NCBI GenBank assembly: GCA_902560565.1
Contig: CACEMG010000004.1
Coordinates: 1 to 64,000, forward strand
DNA length: 64,000 nucleotides
Reading direction: 5' to 3'
Source of the DNA: an uncultured Pelagibacteraceae bacterium
GTDB taxonomy: Bacteria; Pseudomonadota; Alphaproteobacteria; Pelagibacterales; Pelagibacteraceae
Shown one piece after another: positions 28,759 through 40,545 of the stretch. The first letter of the stretch is position 1. Every line of letters begins with the position of its first letter. The notes under the pieces were generated by a model. It saw only the letters and a list, made by a program, of their open reading frames with translations. It ran no database searches and had not been told where the DNA came from. Position numbers and translations under genes: made by a program.

Positions 28759-29084
28759 TAATTTTTTTTGATTTGTTTAAGAACAAAATCTTCAGCTGAC
28801 TTATCATTATTTTCGAAGCTATTATTAATATCACTATTTTGTAACAATTTTTCTATATCTTCGTCTATCTTATCAGCTTGATTAAGCTCCTCATCCTCTA
28901 GGGTAGGTTTTGGAAGTAAGCCAAAATCTGGTGGTATTTCTAACGGGTTTTTCTTTTCAATTAAAAATTCATCACTATTTTTATTTTTGTTGCCAGCCAA
29001 ACCATCTTGTACAGCTTGACAAGCGTTTAATAGAGTAAATATACAAACTAAAAAAAAAATATTTTTATGCATTAAGTTTTTCAT
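28758..29084 (-). CDS. DUF3035-like lipoprotein
   Basis: Signal peptide with lipobox LLNAC, then NPLEIPPDFGLLPKP as in DUF3035; downstream of lspA. Confidence 0.7.
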   Translation of the reverse strand: MKNLMHKNIFFLVCIFTLLNACQAVQDGLAGNKNKNSDEFLIEKKNPLEIPPDFGLLPKPTLEDEELNQADKIDEDIEKLLQNSDINNSFENNDKSAEDFVLKQIKKN

Positions 29085-29562
29085 CTTTATTAGAAAATAA
29101 TTCAACAAAAATAAGGCATACAACACCAATTGAAATAAATATATCAGCTACATTGAAAATAAACCAATGAAAATCATTATAATTTAAATCTATAAAATCA
29201 GGAACTGCAGAATAATAAAGTCTATCGAATAGGTTGCCTAGTGATCCACCTAAAATGACAAAAAATATAAGTCCTTTAAAATTACTCGCCTTTACACCAA
29301 GGTATAAAATTACAAAATTAACTAATATAATTATCAATGTAATTAAATTATAAATAAATTGTTTTTCAAATGACAATAATCCAAACCCTATTCCTGTATT
29401 CCAAACTAAAATAATATTTATAAATTGATTTAGATAAATATCTACTTTGCCATAAGTTTCAGCAATATTTATAACATAAATCTTTGAAATCCTATCTAAA
29501 GTGAAAATTAATAATGTAATTAAAAAATAAAAAAAAATCTTTTTATTTAAAAATTTTGTCAT
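29065..29562 (-). CDS. lspA: Lipoprotein signal peptidase
   Basis: DRISKIYV, WNTGIGFGLLS, GGSLGNLFDRLYYSAVPDFID, FNVADIFISIGV. Confidence 0.96.
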   Translation of the reverse strand: MTKFLNKKIFFYFLITLLIFTLDRISKIYVINIAETYGKVDIYLNQFINIILVWNTGIGFGLLSFEKQFIYNLITLIIILVNFVILYLGVKASNFKGLIFFVILGGSLGNLFDRLYYSAVPDFIDLNYNDFHWFIFNVADIFISIGVVCLIFVELFSNKDEKLNA

Positions 29563-32297
29563 TTAAAACTGCATGTTGGGTGTCTTTCACACTCTGTTTC
29601 TCTAATCTTCCAACAAATAGAACATTTTTTTCCGTTTGCTTTTGAAGTTTTTACTTCTATGTTATCTTTTGCATTTTCATCCAAAATAGTATTTGCAAGT
29701 GAAGTTATACATATTTCTGAAAAATCATATTTTTTTGCAAGATCATATAGATCCTTGGTCAATTTAATATCAATTGCAGTTTCTAAGCTTGATCCTATTG
29801 TTTTGGCTGCTCTTTTTTCTTCAATGCTAATATTTGCAACACCTCTTATTTTGTTTATTTTTTCCCAGTTGTTATTAAGCTCCTCATCTTTCCAAGATTT
29901 TGGAAATTCTGGAAATTTTTTTAAATGAATGCTATTTTTTTCATCTTTGTTTAAAAGACTGAAAATTTCCTCTGTGGTAAAAGATAAAATTGGTGCAAAC
30001 CATTTTAACAAGGCGTCCAATATCGTATTTAATATTAAAATACAACTTTGTCTCTTATCTGAATCTTTTTTATCGCAATATAAAGTATCTTTTCTAATAT
30101 CAAAATAAAATGAAGAAAGATCTACAGTGCAGAAGTTTAATAACTCTTTGTACAAAACATGAAAATTATATTCTTTAAAGTTTAAATTAAATTTTTCATT
30201 TAATATATACAATTTGTGTAACATTAGCCTTTCGAGTTCAGGGAGTTTAGTTAAATTAATTTTGCTATATTCTTGCTCTGAATAATTGTCATTTATATTT
30301 CCCATTAAGTATCTAAATGTATTTCTTATCTTTCTATATGCTTCAGCATGTTGCTCTAAAATTGAGTAGTCTATTCTTAAATCTTCAGAGTAATCGGATG
30401 CAGTCACCCAAACTCTTAGGATATCTGCTCCATATTTTTTTAGAATATCCTCAGGGAAAATCTGGTTCCCTAAAGACTTTGACATTTTCAAACCCTTACC
30501 ATCCATCACAAATCCGTGAGATAAGATGCTTTCAAATGGAGCTCTGCCTCTTGTTCCACAAGACTCTAATAATGAGGAGTGAAACCATCCTCTATGTTGA
30601 TCAGATCCCTCTAGGTACATAGATGCAGGCCATTTTAAATCTCCTCTTTTTTCAAGAACAAATGAATGTGTAGATCCACTATCAAACCAAACCTCAACAA
30701 TATCTTTTAGTTTAACAAAATCTTCAGCTTTATATTTATCTCCTAAAAACTTTTGAGGGTCATCTGAAAACCAGCAATCTGATCCTTCTTTTTCGTAAAT
30801 AGATGCAATATTTTCAAACACATCCTCATCAACTAAAACCTTGCCATCTGATTTAGAAATGAATATTGGCAATGGTACACCCCAAACTCTTTGTCTAGAA
30901 ACACACCAATCTGGTCTTGTTTCAATCATTGATCTCAATCTTTCTTTTCCTTTTGCGGGATAAAATTCTGTGTTATCAATTGCTTTTAAAGCTTTATCTC
31001 TTAATTTGTGACTTTCCATCGAAATAAACCATTGAGGTGTAGCTCTATGTACTAAGGGAGCTTTAGATCTCCACGAATGTGGATATGAGTGGTTTAGTTT
31101 TCCATTCGCTAATAAATTTTTTTCGTTTTTAAGCTTCTCAATAACAATTGGGTTTGCTTTAAAAATATGAATACCTTCAAAATTTAAAACATGTTTTGTA
31201 TACTTTCCATCATCATCAACTGTTTCAACAGCTTTAATATTATTATTTAAACATAAATTAAAATCATCTGGACCATGGCTTGGAGCGCAATGTACTATTC
31301 CTGAGCCTTGTTCTGTCGTAACAAACCTTGCCTCAAGCATCGGTATATCATAATTGTAGCCTATGCTCTTAAATGGATGGGAGCAAACTACTCCATCAAA
31401 ATCGGATCCATTTATTTCACTTATAATTTTGTAGTCGTTAATTTTACAATCTTCAACTACACTTTTTAAAAGATCTTTTGCAACTATAATTTTTCTTGTG
31501 TTAAAATCACCTTTATCGTTAATTTGTATTACGACATATTTCAAAGATTTGTTGTAAGCTAAAGCTTTATTTGCTGGTATCGTCCATGGTGTAGTTGTCC
31601 AGATAATTACTTCAGCGCCTAAAAGATTTTCTAATTTTGATTTTTGAATAGGAAACGAAACATAAATTGTATCTGATGTATGATCCATATATTCAACCTC
31701 TGCATCAGCTAGAGCAGTTTTCTCTACAGTGGACCACAAAACTGGCTTGTAGCCTCTATATAAACTACCTTCTTTTAAAAATTTGCCTAGTTCTCTTACT
31801 ATTTGAGCTTCAGCATCATTACTCATTGTAGAATAGTAATTTTCCCAATCTCCAACAACTCCAAGCCTTTTAAATTGTTCTTTATGAACTTTGATCCATT
31901 TATTAGCAAACTCTCTGCACTCTTTTCTAAATTCAACTACTGGCACGTCATTTTTATTTTTTTTATTTTTTTTATATTGTTCTTCTATTTTCCATTCAAT
32001 CGGTAATCCATGACAATCCCATCCAGGAACGTATACTGAGTCTTTACCATCCATTTGATGAAATTTTGTAATTATATCTTTAAGAATTTTATTAAAAGCT
32101 GTTCCCATATGAATATTACCATTTGCATAAGGAGGTCCGTCGTGAAGAACAAATTTTTCTTTGCCTTTATTATTTTCTCTTAATAAATTGTAAAGATCGA
32201 TTTTATTCCAATGTTCGACGATCTTAGGTTCTTTCAATGGAAGATTTGCTTTCATTGAAAAAGCTGTTTTTGGAAGGTTTATTTGATCTTTGCTCAT
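29559..32297 (-). CDS. ileS: Isoleucyl-tRNA synthetase
   Basis: HDGPPYANGNIHMGTAFNKILKDI, YVPGWDCHGLPIE, MSKSLGN, C-terminal CSICW. Confidence 0.98.
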   Translation of the reverse strand: MSKDQINLPKTAFSMKANLPLKEPKIVEHWNKIDLYNLLRENNKGKEKFVLHDGPPYANGNIHMGTAFNKILKDIITKFHQMDGKDSVYVPGWDCHGLPIEWKIEEQYKKNKKNKNDVPVVEFRKECREFANKWIKVHKEQFKRLGVVGDWENYYSTMSNDAEAQIVRELGKFLKEGSLYRGYKPVLWSTVEKTALADAEVEYMDHTSDTIYVSFPIQKSKLENLLGAEVIIWTTTPWTIPANKALAYNKSLKYVVIQINDKGDFNTRKIIVAKDLLKSVVEDCKINDYKIISEINGSDFDGVVCSHPFKSIGYNYDIPMLEARFVTTEQGSGIVHCAPSHGPDDFNLCLNNNIKAVETVDDDGKYTKHVLNFEGIHIFKANPIVIEKLKNEKNLLANGKLNHSYPHSWRSKAPLVHRATPQWFISMESHKLRDKALKAIDNTEFYPAKGKERLRSMIETRPDWCVSRQRVWGVPLPIFISKSDGKVLVDEDVFENIASIYEKEGSDCWFSDDPQKFLGDKYKAEDFVKLKDIVEVWFDSGSTHSFVLEKRGDLKWPASMYLEGSDQHRGWFHSSLLESCGTRGRAPFESILSHGFVMDGKGLKMSKSLGNQIFPEDILKKYGADILRVWVTASDYSEDLRIDYSILEQHAEAYRKIRNTFRYLMGNINDNYSEQEYSKINLTKLPELERLMLHKLYILNEKFNLNFKEYNFHVLYKELLNFCTVDLSSFYFDIRKDTLYCDKKDSDKRQSCILILNTILDALLKWFAPILSFTTEEIFSLLNKDEKNSIHLKKFPEFPKSWKDEELNNNWEKINKIRGVANISIEEKRAAKTIGSSLETAIDIKLTKDLYDLAKKYDFSEICITSLANTILDENAKDNIEVKTSKANGKKCSICWKIRETECERHPTCSFK

Positions 32298-33226
32298 TTT
32301 AATTTTTTAGCTGTTTTTATATCTTTTTTTATCTGTTTTTTTAATTCATCTGTACCGTTAAATTTTTTTTCACCTCTAATAAACTTCAAAAACTCAACAG
32401 TTAGCTTTTTATTATAAAGATTTTTTTTAAAATTAAAAATATTTACCTCAAGAAGAATTTTATTTTGGTTAAATGTGGGTCTATAACCCAGGTTTGCGAT
32501 TCCACTCAGTTTTTTTTTTGTCTTATTTATTAAGATTTTAACTGCATAAACTCCTGGTTTAGCTATCACATAATTTCCAATGTCTATGTTGCAAGTTGGG
32601 AAACCAATAGTTTTGCCTAATCTTCTTCCGTGTTGTACAATTCCCTGAATGGACCAATTTCTATCTAAGTATTTATTGGCAATAGAGATTTGTCCTTTCT
32701 CTAAAAGTTTCCTTATAGATGTTGAAGATATAATCTTTTTCTTTTTCTTTAAAGGTGATGGATTTATTATTCTATATCTAAATTTAGTTTCAAATAATTT
32801 TAATAATTTTACATCTCCCTCACGTTTATTTCCAAATCGAAAATTATTACTTACAAAAATTAATTTTGCAGATAATTTTTTGTAAAGGAATTTTTCAATA
32901 AATTGATTACATTTTATCTTTGAAAATTTTAAGTCAAATTTTTTGTTAATAACAAAATCAACCTTAAATTTTTTTAAAATATCTAACTTTTGATCAAAGT
33001 TGGATATTCTATAATTTTTAATTTTTTTAAAAAAAAACATTTTAGGGATTGGATCAAATGTAACTACCCCAATTTTATATTTTTTTCTTTTTTTTAATAT
33101 CAACGCTTTTTTAAATAATTTTTGATGTCCTAAATGAACACCATCAAAATTACCAATTAATATAATTGAGTTTTTGTGTTTTTTTTGCACGTCAAAATTT
33201 TTGTAATATTTTATTTTATTTACCAT
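32294..33226 (-). CDS. ribF: Bifunctional riboflavin kinase/FAD synthetase
   Basis: IGNFDGVHLGHQKLF, NNFRFGNKREGD, ISSTSIRKLLEKG, GRRLGKTIGFPTCNI. Confidence 0.95.
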   Translation of the reverse strand: MVNKIKYYKNFDVQKKHKNSIILIGNFDGVHLGHQKLFKKALILKKRKKYKIGVVTFDPIPKMFFFKKIKNYRISNFDQKLDILKKFKVDFVINKKFDLKFSKIKCNQFIEKFLYKKLSAKLIFVSNNFRFGNKREGDVKLLKLFETKFRYRIINPSPLKKKKKIISSTSIRKLLEKGQISIANKYLDRNWSIQGIVQHGRRLGKTIGFPTCNIDIGNYVIAKPGVYAVKILINKTKKKLSGIANLGYRPTFNQNKILLEVNIFNFKKNLYNKKLTVEFLKFIRGEKKFNGTDELKKQIKKDIKTAKKLK

Positions 33227-34035
33227 TTTAAGTGTGATTGATAATAATTAATCTTTACATTGTATTTTAATTGAACTTTTTCAATATTTTTATCTATTTC
33301 TTTTTTATGTATACCTGACGATATTAGCATAGAGTCGAAATTTTGAATATTGGCTCCTTTGATATCCGTATTTAGATTATCTCCGATACACAATATTTTT
33401 TTATTTTTTATGTCTGCAGCTTGTTGATATACTGGTGGATAAGGTTTTCCAAAATATTCAACTTTTCCTCCAAGATCCTCAAATATTTTTGCTACTGAGC
33501 CTGCACAATATTCTGTAACATTGCCTCTATCTACAATTAAATCAGGATTTGTACATATCATTATCTTACCAATTACATTTTTAAATATTTCTTTATAATA
33601 TTTTAAGTCTTCTTCATATTCTTCGAAAAGTCCTGTACACAATATAAAATTGGATTGTTCTAAATTATCAATTTTATTTTTTTCAAACAGTTTAAAAAGA
33701 TCAAAATCTCTTGGAGGTCCAATATGATAAAATTTCTTTTCTTTATAATTTTTTTCTAAATGTTTTAGTGCGGATTCCCCAGATGTATAAACTTTGCTAC
33801 ATTTATTTTCATCTAATCCCATCTTTTTTAAGAATTCAATTACTGTTTTATTTGGTCTTGGTGCATTAGTGAGCAAAATATATTTCTTATTTAATTTTTC
33901 TAATTCGTCTAAAACATTAACAGAATTTTGATTTAGACTTATTCCGTTATGAATCACTCCCCAAATATCAATAAAGAAGACATCGTAATTGTTCGCAACT
34001 GTCTTCAGTCCTAAATCATCTAAATTTTTTAGCAT
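33220..34035 (-). CDS. HAD-superfamily class IIA hydrolase
   Basis: FIDIWGVIHNG, LLTNAPRP, CTNPDLIVDRG, FGKPYPPVY, CIGDNLNTDIKGA. Confidence 0.92.
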   Translation of the reverse strand: MLKNLDDLGLKTVANNYDVFFIDIWGVIHNGISLNQNSVNVLDELEKLNKKYILLTNAPRPNKTVIEFLKKMGLDENKCSKVYTSGESALKHLEKNYKEKKFYHIGPPRDFDLFKLFEKNKIDNLEQSNFILCTGLFEEYEEDLKYYKEIFKNVIGKIMICTNPDLIVDRGNVTEYCAGSVAKIFEDLGGKVEYFGKPYPPVYQQAADIKNKKILCIGDNLNTDIKGANIQNFDSMLISSGIHKKEIDKNIEKVQLKYNVKINYYQSHLKW

Positions 34036-34102
34036 TTAGGAGATATAGCTTAAAAAAATCAATATTTCTTGGTTTTTTAAGGCTTAAATTTCTTGATGAT
34101 AT

Positions 34103-34131
34103 CTTGAAATAATAGCAAAGCATCTTTATAT
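34103..34131 (+). promoter_or_regulatory. RpoH (sigma-32)-like promoter upstream of groES
   Basis: CTTGAAA at 34103, 17 nt after CTTG, then CTTTATAT at 34124-34131; close to the heat-shock consensus CTTG-N17/18-CyTATnT. Confidence 0.6.
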
Positions 34132-34156
34132 GATCACCATATTTATAGGAGTTTTT

Positions 34157-34450
34157 ATGAAATTTAAACCTTTGCACGATAGAGTGCTTATAGAAGTTCT
34201 AGATGGCAGTGAAAAAACTGCGGGTGGAATAATCATACCAGACACGGCTCAAGAAAAACCGCAAGAAGGTAAAGTTGTTGCTGTAGGAGGAGGAGCTAAG
34301 ACTGAAGACGGAAAAATAATCCCAATGGATGTTAAAGTTGGAGATAAAGTTCTTTTCGGCAAATGGTCTGGTACAGAAGTTAAAATTGATGGAAAAGAGT
34401 ACAGCATAATGAAAGAGTCAGACATTATGGGTATTTCAACAGGAAAATAA
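34157..34450 (+). CDS. groES: Co-chaperonin GroES
   Basis: [42 protein letters not shown]; preceded by ggagttttt. Confidence 0.97.
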   Translation: MKFKPLHDRVLIEVLDGSEKTAGGIIIPDTAQEKPQEGKVVAVGGGAKTEDGKIIPMDVKVGDKVLFGKWSGTEVKIDGKEYSIMKESDIMGISTGK

Positions 34451-36121
<1,671 letters not shown>

Positions 36122-36148
36122 TCCCTAGTTATTTCCAAAATAAAATTT

Positions 36149-36180
36149 AAAAAGGGCGGTTTTTACTGCCCTTTTTTTTT
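36149..36180 (+). terminator. Rho-independent terminator after groEL
   Basis: AAAAGGGCGG-TTTTTA-CTGCCCTTTT hairpin (one G-U pair) running into nine T's. Confidence 0.85.
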
Positions 36181-36309
36181 CCTATCCTCTTCATGGTGGA
36201 TGAAAAGTTAATCTAACAAATTTATGTAGTCTAATTCTAACAAACCACATATCAAAATCATACGCCTCTTAATAAGTTGTATAAATCACTAATTTGTTGA
36301 AAATTAAAA

Positions 36310-36693
36310 TTACTTACTTTTCTTTTTTTTTGATATTCCTAGCTTATCGCTATGTCTTAACCTTAATATAACAATTGCTCCAGCAATTAACACAATAGCT
36401 ACCGCTTCGTAGACTAGTGCTGAAGGATCCATTTCCTTTCCTTGCAAAATTATGAATCGTGAAAGAGCAGTAATTGCAATTAAAAGTGGTAAAGTAATAC
36501 TAATTGACTGTTGATCCCAAAACACTCTAACCATTGCAAGCACCTCTAGGTATAGAAACATTAAAAGTAAATCAGCAAGAGTTACTGATGTATTTATGAA
36601 CATTAGTTTAATCTCTAAAACTACAGCAATGATAGTGCTAACTAAAATTATTCCAAGTAAGCCAAGTTGTAAATATTTTACTAAATCTCTCAT
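36310..36693 (-). CDS. Phosphate-starvation-inducible PsiE-like membrane protein
   Basis: LLMFLYLEVLAMVRVFW and four TM segments, typical of PsiE. Confidence 0.85.
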   Translation of the reverse strand: MRDLVKYLQLGLLGIILVSTIIAVVLEIKLMFINTSVTLADLLLMFLYLEVLAMVRVFWDQQSISITLPLLIAITALSRFIILQGKEMDPSALVYEAVAIVLIAGAIVILRLRHSDKLGISKKKKSK

Positions 36694-36734
36694 ACAATTT
36701 TAAATTAATGATTCGATTACCAAAATACAAGAAA

Positions 36735-37382
36735 TTATCTAAAAATTCTACCAACAATAAATAAACCAAGTGCCACTGCTGGTCCAATACCAAAGGCAAA
36801 AAGTATAGTTCCAACACCAACTGTCCCACCCAAATACCAACCAATACTAACTACTGTTATTTCTAAAAATGCTCTAACTGCTGCTATTGGCAAATTTGTT
36901 TTTTTTTGAAGTCCAGTCATCAAACCATCTCTGGGACCGGGGCCTAAATTAGCTACAAGATAAATACCACTTCCTATTCCAACGAGCAGGACAGCTGCAA
37001 CTGCTAAGATCATTTTTAAAATAAAGCTTTCGGGTGTGGAAACGTAATTTAAACAAAGATCTATCATTGCAGCAATAATCACTGCATTTAGAATTGTGCC
37101 AATTCCTGGTTTTTGACTCAAAAATACCCAAAGAGAGATAACGAAAATACTAATAAAAAAAGTTATAATTCCAATTGAAGCATTTACTTTGAAAGAAATA
37201 CCTTGAGCTAATACACTCCATGGCGAAGCTCCAGTATAAGATACAAGCAACAAACCTTCGCCTATACCAAATAAACTTAGCCCAAAGCATAAAAAGAAAA
37301 AAGTTGATAATCTTGGTTTTAAATTAAGAGGATTTTCAGAACTCCATGAAACCTTTGGAATATTTTTAATTTTTAGAAACAT
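36735..37382 (-). CDS. YczE/YitT-type integral membrane protein
   Basis: GASPWSVLAQGI, GIGSGIYLVANLGPGPRDGLMTGL typical of the YczE family. Confidence 0.85.
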   Translation of the reverse strand: MFLKIKNIPKVSWSSENPLNLKPRLSTFFFLCFGLSLFGIGEGLLLVSYTGASPWSVLAQGISFKVNASIGIITFFISIFVISLWVFLSQKPGIGTILNAVIIAAMIDLCLNYVSTPESFILKMILAVAAVLLVGIGSGIYLVANLGPGPRDGLMTGLQKKTNLPIAAVRAFLEITVVSIGWYLGGTVGVGTILFAFGIGPAVALGLFIVGRIFR

Positions 37383-37481
37383 AGTTTATTTAGTAATAAA
37401 ACTTAATAAATCCTAATAAAAAATAATTTGCAAATAAATAATCTTATTTTAGTAATTAAAAAAATCTATAGACTTACTTTT

Positions 37482-38162
37482 ATGAAAAAAATCTTCATTA
37501 CTGCTATAATATTAACTTTAGGAATTTTTAAAACTTCTATCCCCAAAGAAATAATTGATTTAAAGTTTATAGAGATGGAAATATCAAGAAATGGCGATGT
37601 AATTGGTTTTTCGAATTACAAATTCTCAAAAGAAAATAATTTTTTGAAAGTTGAAAATGAAACAAAATTTAAAGTCGATGTTTTAGGGGTAAATTTGTTC
37701 AAAATTGATAGCTTGGGAATTGAAACTTATGAGAATAATAAGTTAGTTTCATTCGAATCTGAAACTTTTCAAAACAAGAAAGTAAAATATGTAAATTTAA
37801 AACTTTCAGAGGATAAAACCCAATATTTAATAAACGGTTCATCGTATAAAGGAAATGCTACTCTTAATAATGTTATAGGAAACTGGTGGAACTATAAAAT
37901 TTTACAAACTGATACCCAAATAAGCCCTTTATCAGGAAGTGTAAAAAAACAAGAGGTAAAATATATAGGCGATGAATTAATAAAAATTTTTGACAGAAAA
38001 ATAGAAGCAAAAAAATTTAGTTTGAAATCAAAAAACCAAAACCTCCCTAAAGATAAAAAGCTTGATTTTATTATATGGATAGACCCTGGCACAAATATAA
38101 TTCTAAAAGTTGCATATGAAAGAATGGGTAGATGGGAATATAAATTAAAGAATTATAATTAA
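37482..38162 (+). CDS. DUF6134-like exported protein
   Basis: Signal peptide at internal start 37482 (MKKIFITAIILTLGIFKTSI); beta-rich protein with IWIDPGTNIILKVAYERMGRWEYKL. Confidence 0.6.
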   Translation: MKKIFITAIILTLGIFKTSIPKEIIDLKFIEMEISRNGDVIGFSNYKFSKENNFLKVENETKFKVDVLGVNLFKIDSLGIETYENNKLVSFESETFQNKKVKYVNLKLSEDKTQYLINGSSYKGNATLNNVIGNWWNYKILQTDTQISPLSGSVKKQEVKYIGDELIKIFDRKIEAKKFSLKSKNQNLPKDKKLDFIIWIDPGTNIILKVAYERMGRWEYKLKNYN

Positions 38163-38166
38163 AAAA

Positions 38167-39324
38167 TTAATTTTCCTTTTTTTTTCTTACTCTTGCAATT
38201 AACTGTGTTAACGAGTCAACCATTTGATCTGAAGCTTTAAAAATTTCTGTAGTTTTGTAATCGTAAGATAAATTTTTTTCTGGATTAGTTTTATCTTCTA
38301 TTATTATTCCCTCATCAGGAGAATTATTTTTAATATAAATTAATATCAGCCAATTATCATCTTCATTTTCATCCCATTTAATGAAAATTTCTCCAGTTTC
38401 AAATCTTCGATCTATACATCTTAAAATAGACATCTGTCTAGTGATATGTCTTTTATTTAATTGGAAAACCAAACTGCTTGCGCTTCTATAAAAACTCTCT
38501 AAAGCAAACTCAATTTTTTGTCTTGCTAATGTATAATCTTTTTCTTTTTGAAGTAGCGTTTCTCTATCTTCGTCACCTTGTATTTTTACTCCAAGAGCCT
38601 CTACTCTCTCTCGAATTTTTTGGTCTCTTATAATTCTATATTTTTCTCTTAATTTATCTATTCTCTCCTGTAAACCAGCATAATCCTCTCTTTTTTCTTT
38701 TAGTGAGATTTTTTCTAATTGTTCTAATTCTTTTATTTCTCTTATTCTAAATTTCTCAATTTGTTTTTCTAATTTTATTTGTTCAAGGAATTTTCTCTGC
38801 TTTTCAGCTTGTTCTTGTCTTATTATCGCCTGTTCTTTTCTTAAAAATGATTTGATGTCTTTAACTCTCTCTTTCTCTAATTTTATCTCATCTTTTAATA
38901 GTTGTTCTTTGAGTTTTAAATTAGCTTGCTTTTCTTCTTCTAGACGTAATTTTTTATCGATTTTCTCTTTTTCAATTCTTTCCATTTCCTCAATTTTTTT
39001 TCTTCTCGTTTCATCTTTTTGTAATACCTTGTATTCATTGATTGTATCTGAAATTTTTGTAAAGAATTTTTGAAGGAAGGTATCGATAGCTACAAAAGGA
39101 TTAAAGCTTATTTTTATGTCAGGCTTCAAAGAACTTTGAAATCTTATTAATCTTAAAAGGACTTGATTTTTTTTATTTTTATTATCAAATTTAAATTTTT
39201 TTTTTATATTTTTCTTTCTCTTTTTTGTTTTTTTTTGTTTTTTCGACTTTATTGAGGATTTTTTAATCTTTTTGATTTTAGAGACTCTTTTAGCTTTTTT
39301 ATTTTTTTTTTTCTTTTTTTTCAT
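38167..39324 (-). CDS. Lysine-rich, coiled-coil protein of unknown function (385 aa)
   Basis: N-terminal ~50 aa almost all K/R, then a long E/K/R heptad-like region, then a compact C-terminal domain. Confidence 0.85.
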   Translation of the reverse strand: MKKKKKKNKKAKRVSKIKKIKKSSIKSKKQKKTKKRKKNIKKKFKFDNKNKKNQVLLRLIRFQSSLKPDIKISFNPFVAIDTFLQKFFTKISDTINEYKVLQKDETRRKKIEEMERIEKEKIDKKLRLEEEKQANLKLKEQLLKDEIKLEKERVKDIKSFLRKEQAIIRQEQAEKQRKFLEQIKLEKQIEKFRIREIKELEQLEKISLKEKREDYAGLQERIDKLREKYRIIRDQKIRERVEALGVKIQGDEDRETLLQKEKDYTLARQKIEFALESFYRSASSLVFQLNKRHITRQMSILRCIDRRFETGEIFIKWDENEDDNWLILIYIKNNSPDEGIIIEDKTNPEKNLSYDYKTTEIFKASDQMVDSLTQLIARVRKKKEN

Positions 39325-39350
39325 TTAGTGGGTTTTAGAAATTTATCAAT

Positions 39351-40544
39351 TTATTGTTGATAAATATAGTCTCTTGTGTTCGGTACAGAATCTAATTTTT
39401 TAGATAATTGGAATTGAAATACAACCTGGTCTCCCCATTTAAAAGCCATTTCACAACTTGTAAGATAAAATTCCCACATTCTAAAAAATTTTTCATCAAA
39501 CATTTCTAAAACCTGACTTTTTTTACTGAGAAATCGTTCTTTCCAGTGTCTTAAGGTGTGAGCATAATGCTTTCTTAAAACCTCAATATCAGAAAGTATT
39601 AATCCAGATTTTTCAATTGGTAGAGCTACTTCACTTAAACTTGGTGTATATCCTCCAGGAAAAATATATTTATTTATCCATGGCTGTGGATCACGTGGTG
39701 GATTTATTGATCCGATCGTATGTATCAATGCAATACCATCTTCAGAAAGAAGTTTTGAGACTGTATTAAAGTATGTTTTATAAAACTTTTTACCTACATG
39801 TTCAAACATTCCAACACTCACTATCCTGTCAAACTTTTCATTTAAATTTCTATAATCTTCAAGTTTAAAATCAACTTGATTTTCTAAGTTCATCTCTTTT
39901 GCTTTTTGTTTGCTATATTGCAACTGGTTTTCTGAAAGAGTAATACCAAGTACTGAACATTTGGTTTTTTTTGCTATTTCTAAGGCTAATGTCCCCCATC
40001 CGCTTCCAATGTCTAAAACTCTTTGATCATTTTCTAATTTAAGTTTTTTAATTATATGGTCGATTTTATTATTTTGAGCTTCTTCTAAAGTATTTTTTTC
40101 ATCTTTAAAATACGCGCAAGAATATTGTCTTTTCTCATCCAAAAATAAATCATAAAGTTTTTCAGATATATCATAATGATGTGCAACATTTCTTTTCGAT
40201 TTTTTTATAAAGTTGAAACTTGTAAGGGTTTTATAGAATCCTCTGAGTTTATTAATTATCATTCCATAATTATTTATCTCACCCCTTCCGATATTTTCAA
40301 ATGCAATTTCTAAAAAGTCTGTTAATGATCCATTTTCAATTACAACAGATCCATTTGAGTAAGCTTCTCCAAAATAAAGATCTGGATGAAAAAGTAATTT
40401 AAAGTGTAAGCTTTTATCCAAAAGTTTTAGAGTAATTGGATTTTCTTTTTTTGGGTTTCCAATCTTATATTTATTGCTATCAGCATCGATTAAAATAAAT
40501 CCATTTTTAATAAATAAGCTATTTAAAAATTTTGCTAGTTTCAT
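39351..40544 (-). CDS. Cyclopropane-fatty-acyl-phospholipid synthase family methyltransferase
   Basis: NVAHHYDISEKLYDLFLDEKRQYSCAYF, VLDIGSGWGTLALEIA, VSVGMFEHVG, YIFPGGYTPSL. Confidence 0.95.
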   Translation of the reverse strand: MKLAKFLNSLFIKNGFILIDADSNKYKIGNPKKENPITLKLLDKSLHFKLLFHPDLYFGEAYSNGSVVIENGSLTDFLEIAFENIGRGEINNYGMIINKLRGFYKTLTSFNFIKKSKRNVAHHYDISEKLYDLFLDEKRQYSCAYFKDEKNTLEEAQNNKIDHIIKKLKLENDQRVLDIGSGWGTLALEIAKKTKCSVLGITLSENQLQYSKQKAKEMNLENQVDFKLEDYRNLNEKFDRIVSVGMFEHVGKKFYKTYFNTVSKLLSEDGIALIHTIGSINPPRDPQPWINKYIFPGGYTPSLSEVALPIEKSGLILSDIEVLRKHYAHTLRHWKERFLSKKSQVLEMFDEKFFRMWEFYLTSCEMAFKWGDQVVFQFQLSKKLDSVPNTRDYIYQQ

Positions 40545-40545
40545 T

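Noticed and set aside
39160-39324. Long T-rich tract as a possible regulatory or repeat element
   Set aside because: Explained by lysine codons of the 385-aa protein read on the minus strand.
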